The notes: a model not told the origin generated them from the letters alone. A stretch of 7,119 nt of DNA from an uncultured Acidimicrobiaceae bacterium (GCA_903934195.1 CAIZMV010000170.1:1-7119), one strand, 5' to 3'. Shown: positions 1 through 5,826, numbered from the stretch's first letter. Numbers and translations are program-made.

Positions 1-69
1 CTTCTCGTTCGCAAGAATGCACCAATGTGCCCCATTGGTGACGATGCGTGCCCTGTCTTTGTGAAGTAA
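1..69 (+). CDS. possible C-terminal tail of an upstream gene (partial)
   Basis: Frame 1 is open from the window edge to a TAA at 67-69 and encodes 22 residues ending in CPIGDDACPVFVK. The codons look plausible, and the stop sits 4 bases before a possible GTG start at 74, which suggests an operon arrangement. The product cannot be recognised from so short a tail. The opposite strand is also open across this stretch (183 down to 1), so the coding strand is not certain. Low confidence. Confidence 0.3.
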   Translation, partial: LLVRKNAPMCPIGDDACPVFVK

Positions 70-73
70 CCCT

Positions 74-253
74 GTGAACCTTTCAGCGTTTTCAAAAGAT
101 TGCGCACGTAAGTTCAACGAAGTTCTTGTAGCACTGCAGAAACAAGCACCTTCAGCAAAGATGGTGGGGAAGTTCGCTGTCAATCAAGCCGTCAGGGAAG
201 CGCGCAAAGTGGTTGATCGACCCTCATCGAAAGACCAAAGACATAGTGACTGA
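74..253 (+). CDS. small hypothetical protein, 59 aa
   Basis: I do not recognise this protein. The frame runs from a GTG at 74 to TGA at 251-253 and encodes a Lys/Ala/Val-rich, probably alpha-helical polypeptide with a conserved-looking core (residues about 5-48: KFNEVLVALQKQ ... GKFAVNQAVREARKVVD) and a polar tail. First codon positions are rich in G, as expected for real coding sequence. A weak GAAG lies about 7 bases upstream of the GTG. The end overlaps the preferred GTG start of the acetyltransferase (246) by 8 bases, a typical layout for translational coupling. No membrane segment or cysteine motif is visible. The frame upstream of 74 is closed by a stop at 62-64, so the ORF cannot be much longer. 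The competing minus-strand frame makes this uncertain. Confidence 0.42.
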   Translation: MNLSAFSKDCARKFNEVLVALQKQAPSAKMVGKFAVNQAVREARKVVDRPSSKDQRHSD

Positions 254-665
254 TTTTTCAATCTTTGTTCGCGCTGCTGAGCAAGATGATGCAGTTGTGA
301 TTGCAAGACATCACACAATGTCAGAGCAAGAATCCACGCAATACCGTGGTTCAGCTTTGACACCTTCAACGCAACCCAAGCAAACTCTGTCGTTGGTAGC
401 CGGCGTTGGCACAACGGTGATGGGCTCTTTAGTTGCCACCACTGCGAATGCAACTGAATGGTCTATTGATTCGGTGTTTGTCGAATCCGCCAGCAGAGAC
501 ATTGGTATCGGTGACGCACTCCTTGTGGAGTGCCTTCGAGAATTACGTCAAAGGAATGCGACATGGCTTCAGTCAAGCGCACTGCCTGGAGATCGCGCAA
601 TGAAGAACTTGTTTGAACGGCATGGATTAGTCGCTCAAACAATCATTGTTGGCAAAAAGCTCTAA
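246..665 (+). CDS. GNAT-family N-acetyltransferase, 139 aa
   Basis: This is a short acetyl-CoA-dependent acetyltransferase of the GNAT fold; the acceptor substrate cannot be told. The N-terminus (FVRAAEQDDAVVIARHH, residues 7-23) fits the beta1-alpha1 opening typical of the family. The acetyl-CoA pyrophosphate-binding loop of motif A is visible as R84-D-I-G-I-G89, inside SVFVESASRDIGIGDALLVECLRELRQ. The C-terminal ALPGDRAMKNLFERHGLVAQTIIVGKKL matches the beta5-alpha4-beta6 end of the fold, where an ALPGDR.. KNLFER sequence is common. I chose GTG 246 because it gives an MTDFSIFVRAA start directly before the fold and overlaps the upstream small ORF by 8 bases. TTG 213 would add 11 residues. The gene is convergent with the enoyl-CoA hydratase: its TAA (663-665) overlaps the opposing TAG (662-664). 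At 139 residues it is near the minimal GNAT size. Confidence 0.8.
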   Translation: MTDFSIFVRAAEQDDAVVIARHHTMSEQESTQYRGSALTPSTQPKQTLSLVAGVGTTVMGSLVATTANATEWSIDSVFVESASRDIGIGDALLVECLRELRQRNATWLQSSALPGDRAMKNLFERHGLVAQTIIVGKKL

Positions 666-1444
666 CGACCCTTCCACTGAGGAGCACGCTTTTCAATAAA
701 AGCTGTGAGTCCTTCTTTAGTGTCTTCAGATTTCAAGATGGGCGCAAACTCTTTGTTCGTCATCTCTATCAGTTCCTCATCAGTTGAATATGCAGAAGCA
801 AGAATCACACGACGGCTGGCAGCAACTGCCATCGGTGCCGACAACGCAATCTTTTCTGCGAGAACCATGGCAGCCTCTACTTGTTTGCCTGGTTCAACCA
901 CTTGATTAACTAATCCGAGTGCATACGCACGCTCAACAGAGAGCGGATCGCCAGTAAGGATCACTTCCATTGCGACGGCTCGTCCAATGGCCCGTGGGAG
1001 ACGAAACAACCCACCAGCACCGGCAATGAGGTTTCGCTTTACTTCTGCAAGACCAAATGATGATCGTGACGTTGCAATAACCATGTCAGAAGCCAGAACA
1101 ATTTCACATCCACCGGCAGTAGCAAGTCCATCCACAGCAGCAATTATCGGCTTCACTCTGTCGCGGTACACATAACCAGCGAATCCACCACGCTTGGTGC
1201 CGAGCGTTTGCCCACCAGCACTAAGCGCCTTCAAGTCTGCTCCAGCACAGAACACCGGAGACTTATGGCCTTCAGTATTCGCGGTAAGCACACCGACCCA
1301 CACAGTGTCGTCAGCCTCAAGGCGGTCAATGCACGCCTCCATATCGGCTGCCAACTCATCGTTTACGGCATTGCGAGCATCAGGACGATTGAGTGTGATT
1401 AGCGCAACGTTTCCGCGCACTTCATATGTGACCAAGTTTGACAT
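662..1444 (-). CDS. enoyl-CoA hydratase / crotonase family protein, 260 aa
   Basis: This crotonase-fold enzyme is probably an enoyl-CoA hydratase that adds water to trans-2-enoyl-CoA in fatty-acid or other acyl-CoA breakdown in the cytoplasm. ALITLNRPDARNAVNDEL (14-31) is the classic N-terminal strand. The oxyanion hole is formed by FCAGADLKAL (65-74) and AAVDGLATAGGCEIVLASD (102-120). Both acidic residues used by true hydratases align: E114 in GGCE and E134 in FGLAEVKRNL, 20 residues apart as in the well-studied rat enzyme. AGAGGLFRLPRAIG (141-154) is the conserved segment after it. The C-terminus, KRAPQWKGR, is a common ending. The length is normal. I chose ATG 1444 rather than an upstream extension because homology starts at MSNLVTYEV and a G-rich stretch precedes it. 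The unknown protein gene lies 43 bases upstream on the same strand, so co-transcription is possible. Exact acyl specificity cannot be inferred. Confidence 0.93.
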   Translation of the reverse strand: MSNLVTYEVRGNVALITLNRPDARNAVNDELAADMEACIDRLEADDTVWVGVLTANTEGHKSPVFCAGADLKALSAGGQTLGTKRGGFAGYVYRDRVKPIIAAVDGLATAGGCEIVLASDMVIATSRSSFGLAEVKRNLIAGAGGLFRLPRAIGRAVAMEVILTGDPLSVERAYALGLVNQVVEPGKQVEAAMVLAEKIALSAPMAVAASRRVILASAYSTDEELIEMTNKEFAPILKSEDTKEGLTAFIEKRAPQWKGR

Positions 1445-1456
1445 GCCCCCACCGTA
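1445..1456 (-). promoter_or_regulatory. start-proximal element of the crotonase gene (TACGGT -10-like / G-rich SD)
   Basis: Read on the minus strand, TACGGT (1456-1451) is followed by GGGGGC and then the ATG. The same bases can be read as a G-rich ribosome binding site (GGTGGGGG), which is very close to the ATG, or as a TANNNT -10 hexamer 6 bases from the start giving a leaderless message. The second reading matches several other starts in this window. Transcript mapping would be needed to decide. Confidence 0.4.
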
Positions 1457-1487
1457 GTGAGAAGCAGTGATGATGGGAAAGTTGAGA

Positions 1488-2972
1488 CTATTCAGCCTGC
1501 TCAGCAGGCGATTCAGCTTCAATCACGACAGGTGCTTCTACTACTGGTTCTACAACTGGTTCAGGCGCTGATGCAGCAGGCTCTGTTGATTCAGGAACTT
1601 TTGCAACAGCGTCTGCTACAGGCTTCTGCGAATCAGCGCCCTGGGGCTTAGGACCACGGCGAGGCTTATCTGCACCCGGCTTGCCGTCAGCTGACTTATT
1701 CAATTCTCCGGCACGTTTGTGCGGACCTTTATCGCCGCGAGGAACCTGCAAAGGGCGCGGTGGGCGTGCTTTCGGATCGACGGCAATACCAAACAACGCT
1801 GCAATCTGTGGCATGAGAGGTCCGAGACGAGTAACTGTTTTCGTGAGATCTTCTGAGATGACTGTAGGCACAGCCGCTGGAAGAACTTTGGCATGAACAG
1901 GGGAGAACGCGGCAGCTTCCAACAAAGCAATCCAGCGCTCTGAAGGTGCATCTGTCGTGAGGCCCGCCACCGTTGCAGCTACAACCTGTGCAGCTAATGG
2001 AGCAGGAAATGGAACTCCGGCTTTCGGGGGCTGAGAAGACAAACGCAAAGCACGTACAACACGACCGACTGATGTTGCAGCTGCAACATCGTCAAGCCAA
2101 TTCTTTGTCTCAGTTTCTTGACGAATAACAAGACCCTGTTTCATCTTGGCAACAAGTGCACGAGTCTCTTCGTCAATGGCTACAAGTTGATCTGCAGTAA
2201 CAACGATTGAACGTAGATCACGAAGGTCGATGTCATGAATGATGGACTCGGCAGAGATTGCCTTGTCGCGCCATTCGGCTACACGAAGACGTGGCAACAA
2301 CTGTTCAGCAATTTGCAACAAGCCTTCAGCAGGGACTTTTTCTTTGCCGGCTGCAACTGCCAGACGATTCTGTTCTTCGATAGCTGCACGCACTGCTGGC
2401 ACGCCTCCGTTAAGAACTGTCTCTGCAATTGTGCGATGAGCTTCAGGAAGTTCTGCAAGAACTGCATCAACGTTTACGCGCAACGGACGAATGCGTTTTG
2501 CTTTTGGACGCTGTGGAAGTTCTGGTGGTGCATCAAAGAATTGACGGCGAGGACGATCTGGACGACCATCTGCACCTTCTTTACGATCTCCACGTGAACG
2601 ATCACCGTCTTTACGTTCCCCACGAGGTTTGTCGCCATCTTTACGCTCGCGACGAGGACCTTTACGATCATCACCACCGCGTGACCCCTTCTTTGCAAGC
2701 TGTTGAGTAACAGGCTCAAAGGCGCGAGTTGACGGAAGAATTTCAAGAAGCCCAGTACGAACGTTCTTAGCTTTTGGAGGAGTAATCGACAACACGCGAC
2801 TGCCGTCAAGATCTGTCTCTACATCGGCACGCATGATGTCGTTTACGTTTGCTCCGGCCGGGACGACTGAGTCGACAACTTCACCACGAGGCTCACGTGC
2901 GCCGGCAGCGCGCCATGTCCAAGTGCCATCTGGGCGTTTGCTGGTGAGTTCGATCTCGATACGACGTGACAT
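1488..2972 (-). CDS. uncharacterised modular protein with charged repeat linker, 494 aa
   Basis: I do not recognise a named family. Visible parts, in order: an N-terminal beta-rich region (residues about 1-70: RRIEIELTSKRPDGTWTWRAAGA ... VLSITPPKAKN), compact and possibly OB/S1-like; a strongly charged, probably disordered stretch (about 93-145) with three copies of a 10-residue unit close to ERKDGDKPRG; a mainly helical core (about 160-390) with VDAVLAELPEAHRTIAETVLNGG, EGLLQIAEQLLPRLRVAEWRDKA and LPAAVPTVISEDLTKTVTRLGPLM; a Lys/Arg/Pro linker; and an acidic Pro/Ala/Val/Glu tail ending in PAEQAE. RG/RGD-type basic repeats are common in nucleic-acid-binding proteins, so RNA or ribosome binding is a reasonable guess and only that. 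No signal peptide or membrane segment is seen. An in-frame ATG two codons earlier (2978) is possible. I prefer 2972 because MSRRIEIEL looks like the natural start and a TACCGT box sits 8 bases before it. Confidence 0.88.
   Translation of the reverse strand: MSRRIEIELTSKRPDGTWTWRAAGAREPRGEVVDSVVPAGANVNDIMRADVETDLDGSRVLSITPPKAKNVRTGLLEILPSTRAFEPVTQQLAKKGSRGGDDRKGPRRERKDGDKPRGERKDGDRSRGDRKEGADGRPDRPRRQFFDAPPELPQRPKAKRIRPLRVNVDAVLAELPEAHRTIAETVLNGGVPAVRAAIEEQNRLAVAAGKEKVPAEGLLQIAEQLLPRLRVAEWRDKAISAESIIHDIDLRDLRSIVVTADQLVAIDEETRALVAKMKQGLVIRQETETKNWLDDVAAATSVGRVVRALRLSSQPPKAGVPFPAPLAAQVVAATVAGLTTDAPSERWIALLEAAAFSPVHAKVLPAAVPTVISEDLTKTVTRLGPLMPQIAALFGIAVDPKARPPRPLQVPRGDKGPHKRAGELNKSADGKPGADKPRRGPKPQGADSQKPVADAVAKVPESTEPAASAPEPVVEPVVEAPVVIEAESPAEQAE
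2559..2648 (-). repeat. 30-bp in-frame tandem repeat (three units) encoding a charged decapeptide
   Basis: Three consecutive 30-base units (2648-2619, 2618-2589, 2588-2559 on the minus strand) encode ERKDGDKPRG, ERKDGDRSRG and the degenerate DRKEGADGRP. On the plus strand the hexamer tttacg recurs at 2580, 2610 and 2640, exactly 30 apart, with another copy at 2661. The units differ at many synonymous positions, so this is an old, diverged expansion and not a recent slippage product. It lies in the linker of the uncharacterised protein at 1488-2972. Confidence 0.75.
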
Positions 2973-2980
2973 AGGCATCT

Positions 2981-2986
2981 ACGGTA
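2981..2986 (-). promoter_or_regulatory. candidate -10 box (TACCGT) for the 1488-2972 gene
   Basis: TACCGT on the minus strand fits the actinobacterial TANNNT -10 pattern and ends 8 bases before the ATG at 2972, so transcription would start at or next to the start codon. No good -35 is visible 16-18 bases upstream and there is no convincing Shine-Dalgarno, both consistent with a leaderless gene. It mirrors an identical hexamer on the plus strand (3031-3036). Confidence 0.4.
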
Positions 2987-3030
2987 TCTCGGAAAATGCC
3001 ACGACCATCAGGGGACACAGATCTAGTTGC

Positions 3031-3036
3031 TACCGT
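3031..3036 (+). promoter_or_regulatory. candidate -10 box (TACCGT) for the gamma-carbonic-anhydrase-like gene
   Basis: TACCGT lies 5 bases before the ATG at 3042, too close for a normal leader with a ribosome binding site. The region between it and the ATG (GGCGC) is not a good Shine-Dalgarno. This suggests a leaderless transcript. It is the plus-strand partner of the identical box at 2986-2981, and together they form a divergent promoter region of about 70 bases. Confidence 0.42.
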
Positions 3037-3041
3037 GGCGC

Positions 3042-3560
3042 ATGCCTATCTACGCACTTGGTGATCAAATACCTTCAATTCACCCATCGGCCTATGTACA
3101 CCCAGATGCTGTCATCATCGGTTCTGTCACTATCGGAGCTCAAAGTTCCATATGGGCCTGTGCAGTCTTGCGCGGCGATGACGGAGCAATAGTCATTGGT
3201 GAGCGAACCAGTATCCAAGACGGAACTGTTGTGCACACGACTCCAATGGACCATACGACTGTGGGAAATGACTGTGTTGTTGGCCACCTCGTTCACCTAG
3301 AGGGGTGCATCGTCAAAGACGGAGCTCAGGTTTCGTCAGGAGCAATCGTCCTTCACAGAGCGGTTGTTGGATCCGGCGCAATAGTTGCGGCTAACTCTGT
3401 TGTCTTGAACGACACGGTTGTGCCAGAAGGTGCCCTTGCGGTCGGCGCTCCAGCCACCATTAAAGAGGGGCGCGCGCGTAAAGCCGATATTGATTTGGCC
3501 GTCCTTGCGTATTTGCATAAGGGCGAGCGATTCAAAGAACAGTTACGCCGCATTGACTGA
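3042..3560 (+). CDS. gamma-carbonic-anhydrase family protein (left-handed beta-helix), 172 aa
   Basis: This is a trimeric hexapeptide-repeat protein of the gamma-CA/PaaY/YrdA group, which may hydrate CO2 or act as an acyl-CoA-related or structural homologue. The beta-helix runs from about residue 10 to 145 with repeats such as HPDAVIIGSVTIGAQSSIWACAVLRGD. The LRGD (Arg/Asp) and IQD (Gln) residues conserved in the family are present. Of the three usual zinc histidines, H65 (TVVH) and H82 (VGH) are visible. The position of the third, His in the usual GHxxxLHGC, is E87 here (GHLVHLEGC), with an extra H85 nearby, so metal binding may differ and activity should not be assumed. VGAPATIKEGR near the end is the standard G-x-P-A-K/x-I exit, followed by a helical C-terminus (DIDLAVLAYLHKGERFKEQLRRID) that packs on the helix. 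Length is typical. The ATG at 3042 is preferred over a TTG at 3027. The gene overlaps the methyltransferase downstream. Confidence 0.9.
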   Translation: MPIYALGDQIPSIHPSAYVHPDAVIIGSVTIGAQSSIWACAVLRGDDGAIVIGERTSIQDGTVVHTTPMDHTTVGNDCVVGHLVHLEGCIVKDGAQVSSGAIVLHRAVVGSGAIVAANSVVLNDTVVPEGALAVGAPATIKEGRARKADIDLAVLAYLHKGERFKEQLRRID

Positions 3561-4374
3561 AACACCCGATATCCCATCGTGGTCGATGCTTGATTTTCTC
3601 GTCTCATCATCTGAATCTGAATTGCTTTCCGACTTACTGTGGAGCCTCGGGGTCGTCGCTGTAGAAGAACGAGAAGCAACGGGGGACTTCATCACCTTGC
3701 GCACAAGTCTGGGCGATGATCATTCATTGACTCGCGAACGTGTACTGGCAGAGTTTCCACACGTCATCGTTTCAACTGCGCTAGTTGAGAGAAGCGTTGC
3801 CGATACGTGGAGAGCACATGCGGTACCAACTTGGGTGAATGAAGATGTAGTCCTGTGTCCAGCCTGGGTTCAAGCACCCAGAGCGGAACACATCATTCGT
3901 ATCGAGCCAGCAGACACATTTGGGTTAGGAAACCACACGACCACGGTTCTGGCATTACGACTAGGTCTTCAACATTGTGCGCCACACACCCGAGTATTCG
4001 ATTTTGGTTGCGGCTCAGGTGTTCTAGCCATAGCAGCAACAAAGATTCTTCAGTGTGAGAGCTATGTATTTGATATTGCACACAATGCACAAGAAGTAGT
4101 GCGCATTAATGACGACTTGAATGGCGTACGCACGACATGGCGAAGTGATGTTTCGGAATTGAATGCTGGTCTAGTTTTTGCAAACATTCTCGCCCCGGTA
4201 CTTATTGCTGAATCGGAAACGATCAAGGGCTCAATTTTTAGTTCAGGCCTAATTGTTCTGAGCGGCATGCGCGAAGAACAAGTTGAAAGCGTGTTGCTTT
4301 CGTATAAGGATTGCGAAGAGATTGCTAGAGAAATCAGCGATGGGTGGGCAGCAGTAATACTGCGAAAGCTTTAA
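3553..4374 (+). CDS. prmA: PrmA-like SAM-dependent methyltransferase (ribosomal protein L11 methyltransferase family), 273 aa
   Basis: This is a class I SAM methyltransferase resembling PrmA, which trimethylates ribosomal protein L11. The N-terminal substrate-recognition part fits (SWSMLDFLV ... LLSDLLWSLGVVAVEE, 9-39). The linker motif FGLGNHTTTVLALRLG (123-138) corresponds to the family's FGTGxHxTT, with Leu for Thr. SAM motif I is VFDFGCGSGVLAIAA (148-162), the acidic ribose-binding position is D174 in VFDIAHNA, and FANILAPVL (209-217) is the PrmA catalytic-loop signature. LIVLSGMREEQVESV (233-247) and a C-terminal GWAAVILRK close the fold. I prefer the TTG start at 3553, which overlaps the carbonic-anhydrase stop (TGA 3558-3560) by 8 bases and keeps the family Trp near the start. 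ATG 3586 would give 262 residues. The motif departures make L11 a likely but unproven target. It converges on the WhiB gene, with 4 bases between the stops. Confidence 0.85.
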   Translation: MTETPDIPSWSMLDFLVSSSESELLSDLLWSLGVVAVEEREATGDFITLRTSLGDDHSLTRERVLAEFPHVIVSTALVERSVADTWRAHAVPTWVNEDVVLCPAWVQAPRAEHIIRIEPADTFGLGNHTTTVLALRLGLQHCAPHTRVFDFGCGSGVLAIAATKILQCESYVFDIAHNAQEVVRINDDLNGVRTTWRSDVSELNAGLVFANILAPVLIAESETIKGSIFSSGLIVLSGMREEQVESVLLSYKDCEEIAREISDGWAAVILRKL

Positions 4375-4378
4375 CTGC

Positions 4379-4684
4379 TCAGGAGATGTTGCGAGAACGC
4401 ACGCCGATGGGTGCAATAAGTCTGAAACCTGCTGCATGACGTTCTTCTTCAGATTCGCCGCCCCAGAATCCGTATTCGCGATTGCTGCGAGCAAATTCAC
4501 GACACGTTGTCATGACTGCGCATGATTGACACACTTCGCGAGCTTGTGCTTCACGACGTTCGCGTGCTTGAGGACGTTCTGCTGCAGGAGGGAAGAAGAT
4601 GACTGAAAGGCCTCTGCATTCCGCGTCCTCAGACCACGCCGTGTCGTTCCATTCCCGAAAAGAAAACAGTTCCCCTATTGACAT
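4379..4684 (-). CDS. WhiB-family iron-sulfur transcriptional regulator, 101 aa
   Basis: WhiB-like proteins bind a [4Fe-4S] cluster that senses redox state or NO, and control transcription mainly by contacting the principal sigma factor. The four cluster cysteines are C23 (AECRG), C52, C55 and C61 (VCQSCAVMTTC), the conserved C-x2-C-x5-C arrangement after a variable helix. The turn G72-F-W-G-G76 (usually G[VI]WGG) precedes the acidic ESEEERH and a short basic C-terminus (GVRSRNIS). The W-x6-C spacing before the first cysteine (AWSEDAEC) is also typical. ATG 4684 is chosen because it starts MSIGELFSFREW and has a G-rich Shine-Dalgarno 5 bases upstream; a start further upstream would add 12 residues. 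The exact class (WhiB1, WhiB2, WhiA partner etc.) cannot be assigned by eye. It is on the same strand as the threonine aldolase but has its own promoter. Confidence 0.95.
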   Translation of the reverse strand: MSIGELFSFREWNDTAWSEDAECRGLSVIFFPPAAERPQARERREAQAREVCQSCAVMTTCREFARSNREYGFWGGESEEERHAAGFRLIAPIGVRSRNIS

Positions 4685-4689
4685 TGTTG

Positions 4690-4743
4690 CCCCCAACTTC
4701 GCCGCGTGTGACACCACCATAGCCGAATTAACCCATTAGTCAA
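4690..4743 (-). promoter_or_regulatory. promoter and ribosome binding site of the WhiB gene
   Basis: On the minus strand TTGACT (4743-4738) is a near-consensus -35, followed after 16 bases by TATGGT (4721-4716), a TANNNT -10. Transcription would start near 4709, leaving a leader of about 25 bases. GGGGG (4694-4690) lies 5 bases before the ATG as a Shine-Dalgarno. This is the best-formed sigma70-type promoter in the window and the only one with a clear leader. Confidence 0.6.
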
Positions 4744-4751
4744 TTCTGCAT

Positions 4752-4769
4752 CGATAGGCGAACCTATTG
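4752..4769 (-). other. hairpin at the stop codon of the threonine aldolase
   Basis: On the minus strand CAATAGG and CCTATCG can pair in a 7-bp stem (one G-T pair) around a TTCG loop. The aldolase stop codon TAG (4766-4764) lies inside the first arm. No T-run follows, so it is not a standard intrinsic terminator. It could act as a 3'-end stabiliser or weak terminator before the whiB promoter, or be chance. Confidence 0.35.
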
Positions 4770-5819
4770 TTCAGAAAAGGCGGCCAGAACCCCAGCAGCA
4801 AAGGCATCCACGTCCTCGGGGGAGGTGTCCCACGAGGTCATCCAGCGCACCTGAGAGCGAGACAGATCCCAGTCCCAAAAGAAGTTCCAAGCCTGGAGGC
4901 GTTCTTTTACGGCGATCGGGAGGATGGGGTAGAGGCTGTTCACGGCTGGGGATGAAATTTGCAGTGACTCAATATGTGCAAGTGCGTTGTACAAGCGCAG
5001 AGCCATCTTGTTCGCGTGACTCGCTGTCTCAATCCACAAGTTGTCTGTCAGTGCTTCGACGAATTGAGCAGATGTGTAGCGCATCTTCGACGGTAGTTGT
5101 GTGCTCTGCTTGCGAATGAAGCCCGATCTATCGGAAGCAACGCCGCGACGCAACAACACGGCTTCTGCGCCAAACATTCCGTTCTTTGTTCCACCGAAAG
5201 AGACCGCATCAACACCAGCGCCAAAAGTTAGGGCTCGGAACGTCGCTACATCGCCACCGAGCGAGGCTGTTGCATTTGCAATTCGAGCACCATCAAGATG
5301 AACTCTCATGCCGTAGGAGTGAGCCGTCTCGCATATGGCCCGAATCTCTTCCACGGAATAGAGGGTTCCTAGTTCAGTCGCCTGCGTAATAGAAACAACG
5401 CCAGGCTGAACGTGATGAACGTTTCCAAGTGCGGAAGCTGCAGTAACAATATGCGCAGGCGTAACTTTTGCGTCAGGGGAATTCACATCTTGCAACTTGA
5501 TTCCCAAGATGTGCTCGGGAGCACCGGTTTCGTCAACATGAATATGCGCCCATTCGCTGCACAACACTGATTCGGCTGAACGCAGCAAACTTCCTAACGC
5601 AACAATGTTTGAACCAGTGCCATTGAATGTGAACAACACATCGACATCGGTGTCGCACATTTCTTGGAACAGTTTCGTTGCCTGCTTGGTGATCTCATCG
5701 CCGCCGTAGGCCATCACGTGACCAGTGTTAGCTCTTTCTACGGCAGAGAGATACCGAGGGTGAGCGCCACTGAAATTGTCGCTGGCGAAAAATCGTGCAG
5801 GTGCGGGAGGAAATGACAC
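4764..5819 (-). CDS. ltaE: low-specificity L-threonine aldolase family protein (PLP-dependent), 351 aa
   Basis: This fold-type I PLP enzyme is expected to split L-threonine or L-allo-threonine into glycine and acetaldehyde. Family marks in order: FASDNFSGAHP (11-21; the substrate-binding S/T-D-N region), AYGGDE (37-42), FTFNGTGSNIVAL (63-75; phosphate binding), AHIHVDETGAPE (91-102; H93 stacks on the cofactor), HLDGARIANA (174-183; D176 holds the pyridine nitrogen, R179 the carboxylate), and SFGGTKNGMFGAEAVL (207-222) with K212 as the likely PLP lysine. Length is close to the usual 340-350. The start is GTG at 5819, which places the conserved ASDN motif at residue 12 as in homologues; no nearby ATG is available. 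C-terminal WMTSWDTSPEDVDAFA also fits. The related phenylserine or beta-hydroxyamino-acid aldolases cannot be excluded. It diverges from the zinc-ribbon gene with only 32 bases between the starts. Confidence 0.93.
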   Translation of the reverse strand: MSFPPAPARFFASDNFSGAHPRYLSAVERANTGHVMAYGGDEITKQATKLFQEMCDTDVDVLFTFNGTGSNIVALGSLLRSAESVLCSEWAHIHVDETGAPEHILGIKLQDVNSPDAKVTPAHIVTAASALGNVHHVQPGVVSITQATELGTLYSVEEIRAICETAHSYGMRVHLDGARIANATASLGGDVATFRALTFGAGVDAVSFGGTKNGMFGAEAVLLRRGVASDRSGFIRKQSTQLPSKMRYTSAQFVEALTDNLWIETASHANKMALRLYNALAHIESLQISSPAVNSLYPILPIAVKERLQAWNFFWDWDLSRSQVRWMTSWDTSPEDVDAFAAGVLAAFSEQ

Positions 5820-5826
5820 AAGATGC

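Noticed and set aside
1..183. Minus-strand open frame (61 codons, possible TTG start at 183) reading ...NAERFTGLLHKDRARIVTNGAHWCILANEK
   Set aside because: It looks protein-like in its final part but overlaps the plus-strand frames, which have better codon structure and an operon-like overlap with the GNAT gene. Without the sequence left of the window I cannot settle it, so I kept the plus-strand reading with low confidence.
688..703. GCTTTT-CAAT-AAAAGC perfect 6-bp hairpin just after the GNAT stop
   Set aside because: It lies inside the crotonase coding sequence, is A/T-rich and has no T-run after it, so it is probably not a terminator.
1445..1522. N-terminal extension of the crotonase (start at 1522)
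   Set aside because: The added 26 residues overlap the end of the upstream gene and have no family similarity; MSNLVTYEV at 1444 is the natural start.
2235..2597. Plus-strand 120-codon open frame rich in Cys, Phe and Trp
   Set aside because: Antisense shadow of the 1488-2972 gene; its composition is unlike a real protein and no start signals are seen.
3027..3041. Upstream TTG start for the gamma-CA gene adding MLPWR
   Set aside because: It would cover the TACCGT promoter box, and the family consensus begins at about MPIYALGD.
4351..4363. GCAGTAATACTGC palindrome near the end of the PrmA-like gene
   Set aside because: Short, with a 3-base loop, and inside coding sequence; no T-run follows. 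Likely chance.
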